Shown: piece by piece, positions 31,043-37,713 of the stretch | Position numbering within the stretch: position 1 is the first letter of the stretch | Layout: each line of letters begins with the position of its first letter | DNA from: Candidatus Zymogenaceae bacterium | GTDB lineage: Bacteria; Desulfobacterota; Zymogenia; Zymogenales; Zymogenaceae | Assembly: GCA_016933535.1 (NCBI GenBank) | Contig: JAFGAS010000037.1 | Location: forward strand, 1 to 47,721 | Length of the DNA: 47,721 bases | Direction: 5' to 3' | The notes under the pieces: generated by a model | What the model saw: the letters and a program-made list of their open reading frames with translations, nothing else | Told to the model about the DNA's origin: nothing | Database searches by the model: none | Made by a program: the position numbers and the translations under genes

Positions 31043-31747
31043 TTACGGACGTATATCGTGGTACCGTGCCACTTCCGGTATTCGGGTAAGCTCTCCCACG
31101 ACCGCCTCCACCGCGGCGTTTTTCTCCCCAAGGATTCCCTTTCTCCCGATGAGGCATCCCGTTGAGATAAACAGCTCGCCGACGATCCTGAGCCGGTTCT
31201 TGGCCAGCGTCACTCCCGTCTCGGTGTTCTCGATAATAAGGTCCGCGTCCTCCGGTATCAGGGCCTCCGTCGCCCCGTATGTTGGGATCACCCGATAGTC
31301 GACGATATGGTGATGCAGGGCGAATCGATCGGCCAGGTTCACATACTCGGAGGCGATCCTGAAGAAGGGACGGCCGATCTTCCCCTCTGCCAGAAGGCTT
31401 TTGACGTCGGCCATTGTCTCGGCGTTGACATCCTCGTGCACCACGGCCACCACCCGCACCCGCCCGATGCCGAGCGAAAGGAGCCCCTCCACGGGACTCT
31501 TGGGAAATCGGCACAGGTGGTCCAGCAGCCAATCGAGCCCCGTTACCGCCAGGTCAAAGTTGCCGACGGCCACCTGGCCGGGCATGTCCTGGGGACGTAT
31601 TACCGTGACGGCCGTCCCCGCAAGATTGATGTCCGGCCGCTTGTTGGGCGCCCCCAATTCGTAGCCGGAAACTGTAAGGGATGTCCTGCCCAGCAGCCCT
31701 ATGACGTGTTTCTGCTGGTGTCCATCGGGAAGCGCGAGTCTGATCAT
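31043..31747 (-). CDS. hisG: HisG-family ATP phosphoribosyltransferase, paralogue with intact PRPP loop
   Basis: This 234-residue short-form HisG-like protein would couple ATP to PRPP as first step of histidine synthesis. The PRPP-binding loop is intact (IIENTETGVTLAKNRL, 172-186), as are TVIRPQDMPGQVAVGNFDLAVTGLDWL (48-74) and RIASEYVNLADRF (130-142). At the N-terminus the normally conserved PKGR is changed to LPDGHQQ (6-12), and the DLGFG-like segment is weak (LSLGIGRVRV). Those are losses that the upstream paralogue does not share. The start overlaps the preceding gene by four bases. It is the last gene of the hisZ-hisG-like-hisG group. The symbol is assigned by family; activity of the single protein is uncertain. 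Confidence 0.8.
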   Translation of the reverse strand: MIRLALPDGHQQKHVIGLLGRTSLTVSGYELGAPNKRPDINLAGTAVTVIRPQDMPGQVAVGNFDLAVTGLDWLLDHLCRFPKSPVEGLLSLGIGRVRVVAVVHEDVNAETMADVKSLLAEGKIGRPFFRIASEYVNLADRFALHHHIVDYRVIPTYGATEALIPEDADLIIENTETGVTLAKNRLRIVGELFISTGCLIGRKGILGEKNAAVEAVVGELTRIPEVARYHDIRP

Positions 31748-32424
31748 GACGCCTCCCTCAGCCGGGAAAGGATACCGGAGAGGTCCCTGGTCTCAAAAGA
31801 GGCCCGGTTGGCAATCACCACGGCCTGAGACTTGACGATCTCTGCCGTCGGCTCAAGCTCCATTCGCCTGACCGCCGCCGCGTTTGCCCCCTTGACGACC
31901 GCTATGTCGGCGGCCTCCGGGAGATAGGACGCCGCCGCGCCCCATACCGGGAAAACCCGGTAATTGAAAAACCGCATCGACCGGGCGTAGGCCTCGGCCA
32001 GGTTCGGGTATTCGCTCACGATCCTGACGGGGCCGTTGGACATCCGCGGCCGTGCGGGTGCCGCAGCGCCACCCGGTGAGGTGGCCGCGTAAAGGCGCTC
32101 GTGGCCGAATCCCAGGTCCATGACGATCACCAGCGCAATCCTCCGATATGAGGTTATCAATTCGTCCACCCAGAGGCGGTCCGATATACCGATGTCGTAG
32201 TTTCCCACCGCCACCTGAATGGGTATATCCCGGGGCGAAAAGACCTTCACAAAGACACCGGGGGGCGACTCACTGACAAGCCGATAGACCCGGGAGCCGT
32301 CGTGGTAGCCCGGCACAACGAAGTCCGCCCGCTCCATCAGGCAGGCCACGGACTTAGTGAGCCCCCCCTTTGGTAGGGCCACCTTGAGGCGGCTGTCAGC
32401 GTCCGATGAGGTCTGGGATATCAC
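31744..32424 (-). CDS. HisG-family paralogue lacking the PRPP loop
   Basis: This 226-residue protein is related to short-form HisG. It keeps the N-terminal LKVALPKGGLTKSV (13-26), FSPRDIPIQVAVGNYDIGISDRLWVDEL (62-89) and DLGFGHERLYAA (103-114). The segment that should hold the E-T-G-x-T-L PRPP loop reads DIAVVKGANAAAVRRMEL (173-190), so the loop is lost. Its neighbour downstream has the opposite pattern. The pair could form a mixed complex with shared active sites, or this member could be regulatory. It begins with GTG at 32424 inside the end of hisZ, with AAGGAG seven bases upstream, so it is translationally coupled. Confidence 0.78.
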   Translation of the reverse strand: MISQTSSDADSRLKVALPKGGLTKSVACLMERADFVVPGYHDGSRVYRLVSESPPGVFVKVFSPRDIPIQVAVGNYDIGISDRLWVDELITSYRRIALVIVMDLGFGHERLYAATSPGGAAAPARPRMSNGPVRIVSEYPNLAEAYARSMRFFNYRVFPVWGAAASYLPEAADIAVVKGANAAAVRRMELEPTAEIVKSQAVVIANRASFETRDLSGILSRLREAS

Positions 32425-33634
32425 CGATCTTCTCCTTGGTGAGGTCGTGTATTTTCCCCGTAGACGAATCCAAAAGCCGCATCGGATCGCCGTCTGCCGT
32501 CAGCACCCACCGAAACACGGCCGTATCCTGGCCGGCCGCCGCGATATGGGCGATAGTCCCCCCGTCGCGCAGCATCGAGACGATCCATCGCGCAAACGCC
32601 CGGTCGGTTCCGGGGACGACCAGCACGGCCCGTTCGGCCATGGCCGTGGTAAACTCGGCGCCGGCAACGATCCGTTCGATCTTAAGGGCACAGCCTACGG
32701 CGCGGGCCGTAACCCTGCTTTCCGAGAGGATCGCCGTGAGGTTGTCGTATCGTCCGCCGGACATGAGGACGTCTCCCCGGGATATCCTCGTGGAGTCGGG
32801 ATACGCCTCCATAACAAGCCCGGTATAATACTCGAAATTGAGGGGGAGTGAAAACGAGATCTCGATGGGTATTTCGGCCTTCCCAAGCGCTCCGACGGAA
32901 TCGTCAAAGGCGTCCAGTGCCGCCTCAATTCCGGCCGTCTTCGGGAGAAACGCCCCCACGTTTTTTATGAAGTCCCTTGATGATGACCGGAGTTCCAGCA
33001 GCCCGAGGAGCTTTTCGAGGTTTTTGGCCGCGCAGACCCGCACAAGCTCGTCCCGATTTTTCTCGTGTATGAGGTTGAGCACCACCTCTTTTTCCTCATC
33101 GGTCAGACCCGCGGCGTCCAGCAGCTCGCGGACCAGCGGCGGATAACCGACCCTTACCAACGGCGACTCGAAGCCCATTTTTCTGAGGATCGAAACGGAT
33201 AACCCGATCACCTCGGCATCGGACGCGGCGGGACTGCCGTTATTTTTCTCGATCAGCTCCACGCCGCACTGCCGGTGTTCGGAGGTACCGTCCTCGTCAT
33301 ACGAGAACATATCGGCGACGTAGCAGAGGCGCACCGGCGCGCCCGCGTCCGCAAACCGCTCGATAAACAGCCGGTTTGCCGGAATCGTGCCGTCCGGACG
33401 AAGCACGACGCGCTGTCCGCTCCATCCGTCCCAGTCCAGGAAGGAATAGATGTTATCCAGCATGCGCGGATCGAGCGTACCGGCTGCGGTAAACAGCGAT
33501 ATCGGCTCTATCGTTGGCGTCCTGATCTCCTGATAGCCCCAGCGGATCGCCTCTTCGAGGAAGACGCGCTCGGCGTACCGAAACTTGATCATATCCTTCG
33601 GCAGGAGGTCTTTACCGCGCTTCTGAGTGTCCAT
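32396..33634 (-). CDS. hisZ: HisZ, regulatory subunit of ATP phosphoribosyltransferase
   Basis: This 413-residue protein has a histidyl-tRNA-synthetase-like fold. Recognisable parts are the RTPTIEPISLFTAAG strand, LRPDGTIPANRLF (motif-1/2 region), FEYYTGLVMEAY and SGGRYDNLTAIL. The residues needed for aminoacylation are altered: the motif-2 Arg segment reads FSYDEDGTSEHRQCG, and the histidine-binding RGLDYYTG is NFEYYTG. This indicates HisZ rather than HisS. HisZ binds short-form HisG as an octameric complex and confers histidine feedback. Start ATG 33634 has GGAG seven bases upstream; a longer frame to 33685 is less likely. Its promoter is back-to-back with that of a tRNA-His gene. Confidence 0.87.
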   Translation of the reverse strand: MDTQKRGKDLLPKDMIKFRYAERVFLEEAIRWGYQEIRTPTIEPISLFTAAGTLDPRMLDNIYSFLDWDGWSGQRVVLRPDGTIPANRLFIERFADAGAPVRLCYVADMFSYDEDGTSEHRQCGVELIEKNNGSPAASDAEVIGLSVSILRKMGFESPLVRVGYPPLVRELLDAAGLTDEEKEVVLNLIHEKNRDELVRVCAAKNLEKLLGLLELRSSSRDFIKNVGAFLPKTAGIEAALDAFDDSVGALGKAEIPIEISFSLPLNFEYYTGLVMEAYPDSTRISRGDVLMSGGRYDNLTAILSESRVTARAVGCALKIERIVAGAEFTTAMAERAVLVVPGTDRAFARWIVSMLRDGGTIAHIAAAGQDTAVFRWVLTADGDPMRLLDSSTGKIHDLTKEKIGDIPDLIGR

Positions 33635-33657
33635 AACGTCTCCGAAAATAACATCTT

Positions 33658-33685
33658 TATATATCATATTTTCGGAAAATGTCAA
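33658..33685 (-). promoter_or_regulatory. predicted promoter of the hisZ-hisG cassette
   Basis: On the minus strand TTGACA (33685-33680) is spaced 16 bases from TATATA (33663-33658). Its -35 box lies seven bases from the -35 of the divergent tRNA-His promoter. Confidence 0.6.
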
Positions 33686-33692
33686 AATTAAG

Positions 33693-33721
33693 TTGACAGG
33701 CCGACGGTAACTTACTATTAT
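33693..33721 (+). promoter_or_regulatory. predicted promoter of tRNA-His
   Basis: TTGACA (33693-33698), 17 bases, TATTAT (33716-33721), giving a start about 5 bases ahead of the mature tRNA. Confidence 0.75.
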
Positions 33722-33732
33722 TAAATACTTAT

Positions 33733-33809
33733 GGTGGGTATAGCTCAGTGGTTAGAGTGTCGGGTTGTGGCCTCGAAGGCCGAGGGTTCAAGTCCCTCTA
33801 CCCACCCCA
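33733..33809 (+). tRNA. tRNA-His (GTG)
   Basis: A full cloverleaf is present. The acceptor GTGGGTA pairs with TACCCAC, with an extra G at -1 facing C73, as is diagnostic for tRNA-His. The D-arm is TAGCTCAGTGGTTAGAGT. The anticodon stem TCGGG/CTCGA closes the loop TTGTGGC with anticodon GTG, and the T-arm is GAGGGTTCAAGTCCCTC. CCA is encoded at the 3' end (33807-33809). A terminator follows at once, so it is a single-tRNA transcript. Confidence 0.96.
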
Positions 33810-33820
33810 GGAATCATATC

Positions 33821-33844
33821 AAGGGCCGATGAGGCCCTTTTTTA
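33821..33844 (+). terminator. intrinsic terminator of tRNA-His
   Basis: AAGGGCC and GGCCCTT form a 7-bp stem with a GATGA loop and a following TTTTT tract, 11 bases past the CCA end. Confidence 0.88.
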
Positions 33845-34282
33845 TTAACGGTCCTGGCAACGGTCAGGCCGTACCTCTCCGTTCCCCACCCGATCACGTT
33901 TGCCGCATTTCCTGAAACTCAACAATACTCGGCAATTCCTGTCTTATCTGCATACAATAGTGAGGGCATTAAATATCCACGTCTCTTGCGCCCCGCTGTT
34001 CCGCTCGGGCGCCTTTCGTCATCACTGCGCGCCGTCGGTGCCCCGCGTGCGATTACCGTGGGCGGTGTTTGAGAAAGATATACGAATCCGTATAACCCCC
34101 GGTTGCACATCTTACGACCTGCGACCCTTTCCGTCCGGGATGCCGACATTACGGCCGGAGCGATTCGGCGCTCGCGCGTGGCCCGATTGTCGGCTTTCGG
34201 CAGCATGTCTTTGATTTAGCACAAGGACAATATGGGGATTTCCGGGCGGTCGGCCCAGGCGTCTTCAATATATACGGATTGC
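33845..34282. other. 438-base intergenic stretch, no feature recognised
   Basis: Both strands have open frames of about 100 codons here, but they are not preceded by ribosome sites and have composition unlike the window's genes. No tRNA, riboswitch core, palindrome family member or strong terminator is visible. A region this long next to tRNA-His could be the scar of an integrated element, but no attachment-site repeat of the tRNA 3' end was found within it. Confidence 0.5.
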
Positions 34283-35014
34283 CTAGAAGTGATAGGCCGG
34301 GCTGGCGGGATCAAAATCGGCGTCGGTCAGGCCGACGTTTGTCTTGATATCGCGATAGTTGTAGGACTCCAGCAGCGAGCCGTCCGCATCATAAGAGGTT
34401 ATTGATACGGGAAAAAGTGTCGCGACATCGAGGGTTATCTCCGTCTTCGGCGCGTAGCTGCTGTTCTCTATCCTGACGCTAATTACCTTTTTCGACGAAC
34501 GGTAGCCTTCGCCGAGATACGTAACCGTGGGCCTACAGGCGGCCGCCTTGTCCTCCTTTTCGAGTATCGAGACCATCCGGCCCATGGTATTGGGCAGGCC
34601 CGCCTCACTTATCGTATGACGGCTCTCCTTTTTCGCCCAGATGCTGTCCGGAGGAATCCGCGCCGTAAGCCCCCCAAAGATGCTCACATTGCTCACAATC
34701 ATCTTATCATTGTTCTTCCCCTTGACGTAGATGATTTCGCGATCTTTTTGCTTGCCGGTGAGGGTCTTGATATAGACTGAAAAGGGGCGTTTGAATTTAA
34801 CAAACATCGTCGCCTCGGGCAGCAGCGTTCCTCCCACGCGTTCCTGACTTGTAAGGTTCAGGGTATAGTCGGAGAGACGGTCGACGCGATTCTTTGCGTC
34901 TAACAAAAGGGAACGGGCCTTTGCATAATCGTCGGCAACAAGAGTTGCGGGGCTCAGCAAAATTAGCACAACCAGACAGGTACTGAGGAATTGCCACCGT
35001 CGCGCATTAATCAT
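34283..35014 (-). CDS. DUF1571-like exported protein
   Basis: This 243-residue protein has a signal peptide (WQFLSTCLVVLILLSPATLVA). Its body matches the DUF1571 pattern: DYTLNLTSQERVGGTLLPEATMFVKFKRPFSVYIKTLTGKQKDREIIYVKGKN, followed by ISEAGLPNTMGRMV and an ending NYRDIKTNVGLTDADFDPASPAYHF. The fold is likely that of LolA/LolB-like outer-membrane lipoprotein carriers, an open beta-sheet sheltering a lipid. A role in lipid or lipoprotein transport in the periplasm is therefore possible, but it is inference. The gene is divergent from the ECF sigma gene, with no strong promoter consensus recognised. Confidence 0.82.
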   Translation of the reverse strand: MINARRWQFLSTCLVVLILLSPATLVADDYAKARSLLLDAKNRVDRLSDYTLNLTSQERVGGTLLPEATMFVKFKRPFSVYIKTLTGKQKDREIIYVKGKNNDKMIVSNVSIFGGLTARIPPDSIWAKKESRHTISEAGLPNTMGRMVSILEKEDKAAACRPTVTYLGEGYRSSKKVISVRIENSSYAPKTEITLDVATLFPVSITSYDADGSLLESYNYRDIKTNVGLTDADFDPASPAYHF

Positions 35015-35151
35015 AGACTACCCTACCGCCACAAGTATAGGTTATATCATAGCACTGCCCTCATGCTTTTTCAAAATATTTCTTCAGTCGGACGATTTTT
35101 ACCGTATAATAAACGAAGGATTCACCCTATATCTCTGTTAAAAGCTGTAAC

Positions 35152-35736
35152 GTGAAAACCATCAATAAGCAAGAGCATGATAAAGATTTCGATGCTATGG
35201 AGGCGGCCGCCAACGGCCACCCCTGGGGCTTTGAGTATCTCGTCAGAAAGCACCAGGGGGCGCTGATCAACTATTTCTTTCGCTTCACCCAGAACATCGA
35301 CACCGCCAAGGAACTATCCCAGGAGGTCTTTCTCAGGCTCTATAAGGCGCGCCTGCGCTATCGTCCCGATTCTAAATTCACCACGTATCTCTTTACCATC
35401 GCCCATAACCTCGTTGTCAATGAGGTCTTCGTGAAAAAGCGTCCGGAATCGACGGCGGATTCCAATGGCGCCGCCGATGCGATTCCGTCAAAAAACGCGA
35501 CTCCGGAGGATACCCTGATCGATGAGGAAAATAAACGTAAGGTGCATGACGCACTCGGACGCCTCAATGAGCGGGAGCGATCGGCCATGGTCATGAAATA
35601 TACGGAGGGGCTCAGCTATGCCGAGATCGCCGAAATCATCGGGGCGAGCATTCCGGCGGTGGAATCTTTGCTTTCCCGCGCAAAGGACAAGATGCGAACT
35701 TCTCTCGCCGGTTCGACACCAAAAAAGCGAGACTGA
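35152..35736 (+). CDS. ECF-type RNA polymerase sigma factor
   Basis: This 194-residue sigma-70 family protein of ECF size starts with GTG. Region 2 is LVRKHQGALINYFFRFTQNIDTAKELSQEVFLRLYKA with the core-binding and -10-reading helix. A linker rich in Ser/Asp follows, then region 4, LGRLNERERSAMVMKYTEGLSYAEIAEIIGASIPAVESLLSRAKDKMR, which contacts the -35. The next gene encodes a zinc-binding anti-sigma factor, so activity is held off until stress at the envelope releases it. A TATAAT at 35105-35110 lies upstream but with a poor -35. No obvious ECF autoregulatory -35 (GGAAC) was found. Confidence 0.93.
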   Translation: MKTINKQEHDKDFDAMEAAANGHPWGFEYLVRKHQGALINYFFRFTQNIDTAKELSQEVFLRLYKARLRYRPDSKFTTYLFTIAHNLVVNEVFVKKRPESTADSNGAADAIPSKNATPEDTLIDEENKRKVHDALGRLNERERSAMVMKYTEGLSYAEIAEIIGASIPAVESLLSRAKDKMRTSLAGSTPKKRD

Positions 35737-35856
35737 ATATTCGAAGGGTTTTCGAGGTTGGATGGTTTATATTATTAAACGGGGAGTCGATGCCAAGAGA
35801 CGGCGCGGCTCTTCACAGGGAATTAAGAAAATTCCCGGGCAAAGGAAGTGAGAGCG

Positions 35857-36327
35857 ATGTTTTTTATCAGACACACAAAATCGAGGATGGGACGGCTGAT
35901 ATCAGTCTATCTCGACGGTGAGTTGGACCCAAGAAGGACGGCGCGGCTCACGGCCCACCTTGAAACCTGTGCCCGGTGCCGCGCACGGCTGGCCGCCGAA
36001 AAGGAATTGGCGTCCACGGTGGCGGCCGCACTGCGAAAGGAAGAGACCCCCGATATCCTCGTCGACGTCCTTTCGGCCCTCAACCGAAAGAAAGGACGGG
36101 AGTCTCACGTTCCGGGCCGTTTGCCGGGCCGAACCCTTAGGCCCGTTTTCGCCTATTCGGCCGCGGCACTCTTCGGGATTGCCCTTGGCATCCTGGTCTC
36201 CTCATCGCTTGGCGCCTCAACGACGACCGCGTCCGACCCGCTGCCCGTCCAGTACCTTTCGGAGGCGCCTCCCAACTCACTGATCACCCTTTACTACGGA
36301 GATGCCGGGGAGGTAACCAATGAGTAG
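35857..36327 (+). CDS. zinc-binding transmembrane anti-sigma factor
   Basis: The protein has about 156 residues from ATG 35857; an upstream in-frame GTG at 35848 has too short a ribosome spacing. The N-terminal anti-sigma domain shows the ZAS motif His34-x3-Cys38-x2-Cys41 (AHLETCARC) inside LISVYLDGELDPRRTARLTAHLETCARCRARLAAE. A single transmembrane helix follows (VFAYSAAALFGIALGILVSSSL), with a short periplasmic tail (PLPVQYLSEAPPNSLITLYYG). It should bind and silence the ECF sigma factor encoded just upstream. It overlaps the next gene by eight bases, which suggests coupling with the periplasmic sensor-like protein. Confidence 0.9.
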   Translation: MFFIRHTKSRMGRLISVYLDGELDPRRTARLTAHLETCARCRARLAAEKELASTVAAALRKEETPDILVDVLSALNRKKGRESHVPGRLPGRTLRPVFAYSAAALFGIALGILVSSSLGASTTTASDPLPVQYLSEAPPNSLITLYYGDAGEVTNE

Positions 36328-36841
36328 AAGGACGCTGATTATCATTTTGATCGTCTCGATCGGTATAAACCTCGGATTGCTGGGTTTCATGGGTTTCAAT
36401 GTCGTCAGGGAAACACGTCTCTTCAATGAAAGGCGTCCCCTCCCGCATTGGCTCCGCACTATCGAAGGGCTCACCCCCGAACAGAAGGACCGGATCGACA
36501 CGATCGTGACCGAAGGCAGGCAGCCCATGGAAGCCCACATGAATGACCTGTTCCAACGGCGGTGCGAGCTTAACCTTCTGATCACCCGGCCCAATCCCGA
36601 CCTTGCGGCCATCGATGCGAAGATTACCGAGATATCCGGCATCCAGGCACAGATGGAAAAATTCATTGTTCAGCAGATACTGGCCGTCAGGGGCGTGCTG
36701 ACACCCGAGCAGCAGCAGATACTCATTGACTATATGGGACGGTGCATGATACCGCCCGGCCCGCCCTTCGGCGGGATGGGCCCGGGCTCCCGTACGGAAA
36801 GGGGAGGCCACGGCTGGGGCAGAGGCGGACCGAATAGATAA
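36320..36841 (+). CDS. periplasmic heavy-metal sensor/Spy-like protein, membrane-anchored
   Basis: This 173-residue protein has an N-terminal anchor or signal (TLIIILIVSIGINLGLLGFMGFNVV). A helical region carries two LTxxQ-type motifs: GLTPEQKDRIDTIVTEGRQPM and GVLTPEQQQILIDYMG. These motifs define the CpxP/Spy/CnrX-like group, periplasmic chaperones or sensors of metals and misfolded protein. The C-terminal tail is Gly/Pro-rich with a few His (GGMGPGSRTERGGHGWGRGG). Directly following the anti-sigma gene, it is likely the sensing partner, and the group resembles cnrYXH-type modules in logic. Which metal or stress it senses cannot be read. Confidence 0.83.
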   Translation: MSRRTLIIILIVSIGINLGLLGFMGFNVVRETRLFNERRPLPHWLRTIEGLTPEQKDRIDTIVTEGRQPMEAHMNDLFQRRCELNLLITRPNPDLAAIDAKITEISGIQAQMEKFIVQQILAVRGVLTPEQQQILIDYMGRCMIPPGPPFGGMGPGSRTERGGHGWGRGGPNR

Positions 36842-36900
36842 CAATTTTGGCTAACTATCGACATGTCGATACCGAGAAGAAAAAAAACAAGGAGGATGCT

Positions 36901-37437
36901 ATGAAAAAGACTATACTGGCAGTAAGTGCTGCCGCAATCTTGATCACGGGGCTCATGATCGTTGGAGTTGCCACGGCACAGCCCCGGGACGACCGTCCGG
37001 GGTACGGCGGTGGAGGTTACTGGGGATGTCCCTACTATCCCGGCGCTCCCGGAGGCGACACGCTCAACCTGACCGCCGATCAGCAGAAAAAGCTGGTTAA
37101 CCTTCAGGAGAAATACGCCACAGAGAACGACAAGATCACCGACGATATCGTCAAGGTGGAGCGCGACCTGAGGAAACTCTATACCGCCGAAAAGCCGGAC
37201 CTCAAGGCCATCGATAAGGCCGAGGACCAGATCAAGGGCTTGATGGACAAGCGGTTCACCCTCGGCAGGGAGTTTCGCAACAGCGCGCGGGCCCTTTTGA
37301 CCGACGAGCAGCTTAAGGCCAATCCGTATGTCTTCACCGGTCCGGGATCCTGCCTTGGATACGGTCCGGGTTACGGAAGCGGCATGAGGGGCGGCGGTAT
37401 GATGGGGGGGTACGGTCCCGGTAGGGGACGCTGGTAA
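36901..37437 (+). CDS. Spy/CpxP-like periplasmic LTxxQ protein
   Basis: The protein has about 178 residues from ATG 36901, chosen for AAGGAGGATGCT upstream and the signal peptide MKKTILAVSAAAILITGLMIVGVATAQ. The helical core contains NLTADQQKKLVNLQEKYATENDKI and ALLTDEQLKANPYVF, so two LTxxQ-like motifs frame a coiled coil. The ends are rich in Gly, Tyr and Met (GMRGGGMMGGYGPGRGRW). Soluble Spy-like proteins hold unfolded proteins or bind metal in the periplasm. It closes the sigma/anti-sigma/sensor group and is followed by a strong terminator, so it is likely an output of the stress response as well. Confidence 0.83.
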   Translation: MKKTILAVSAAAILITGLMIVGVATAQPRDDRPGYGGGGYWGCPYYPGAPGGDTLNLTADQQKKLVNLQEKYATENDKITDDIVKVERDLRKLYTAEKPDLKAIDKAEDQIKGLMDKRFTLGREFRNSARALLTDEQLKANPYVFTGPGSCLGYGPGYGSGMRGGGMMGGYGPGRGRW

Positions 37438-37460
37438 CACCGCTCCCGTATGATACACTT

Positions 37461-37493
37461 AAAAAAGGCCGGCTCAATGCCGGCCTTTTTTTT
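37461..37493 (+). terminator. intrinsic terminator of the ECF sigma operon
   Basis: AAAAAAGGCCGGC and GCCGGCCTTTTTTTT form a stem of at least 11 bp around a 5-base loop and end in eight T. It may also work on the minus strand for the glycosidase-like gene's downstream flank. Confidence 0.92.
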
Positions 37494-37713
37494 AGGCCCG
37501 AACAGGGCCCCGGTTCACACCGGCCATGGGGGAGAATATCCCCCGTCGGAACTGCATCTCCCCCGGATTCTCCAGGTCTCCATTGGGCCGGGGCCGGACC
37601 CGATGTATCTGTGCCGGCCAGGCGGCATAACCGTACGGCTTTCTATCCCCTGCGCGTTTCGACCGAACCCCGGCCGGGCGCAAATTTCGCTATTTGATAG
37701 AGAGGTCGTTGTG

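Noticed and set aside
33900..34214. 104-codon frame and its opposite-strand counterpart after tRNA-His
   Set aside because: No ribosome sites, unlikely amino-acid composition and no recognisable motif on either strand.
33690..34282. integrated element attached at tRNA-His
   Set aside because: No integrase gene and no second copy of the tRNA 3' end were found in the downstream stretch.
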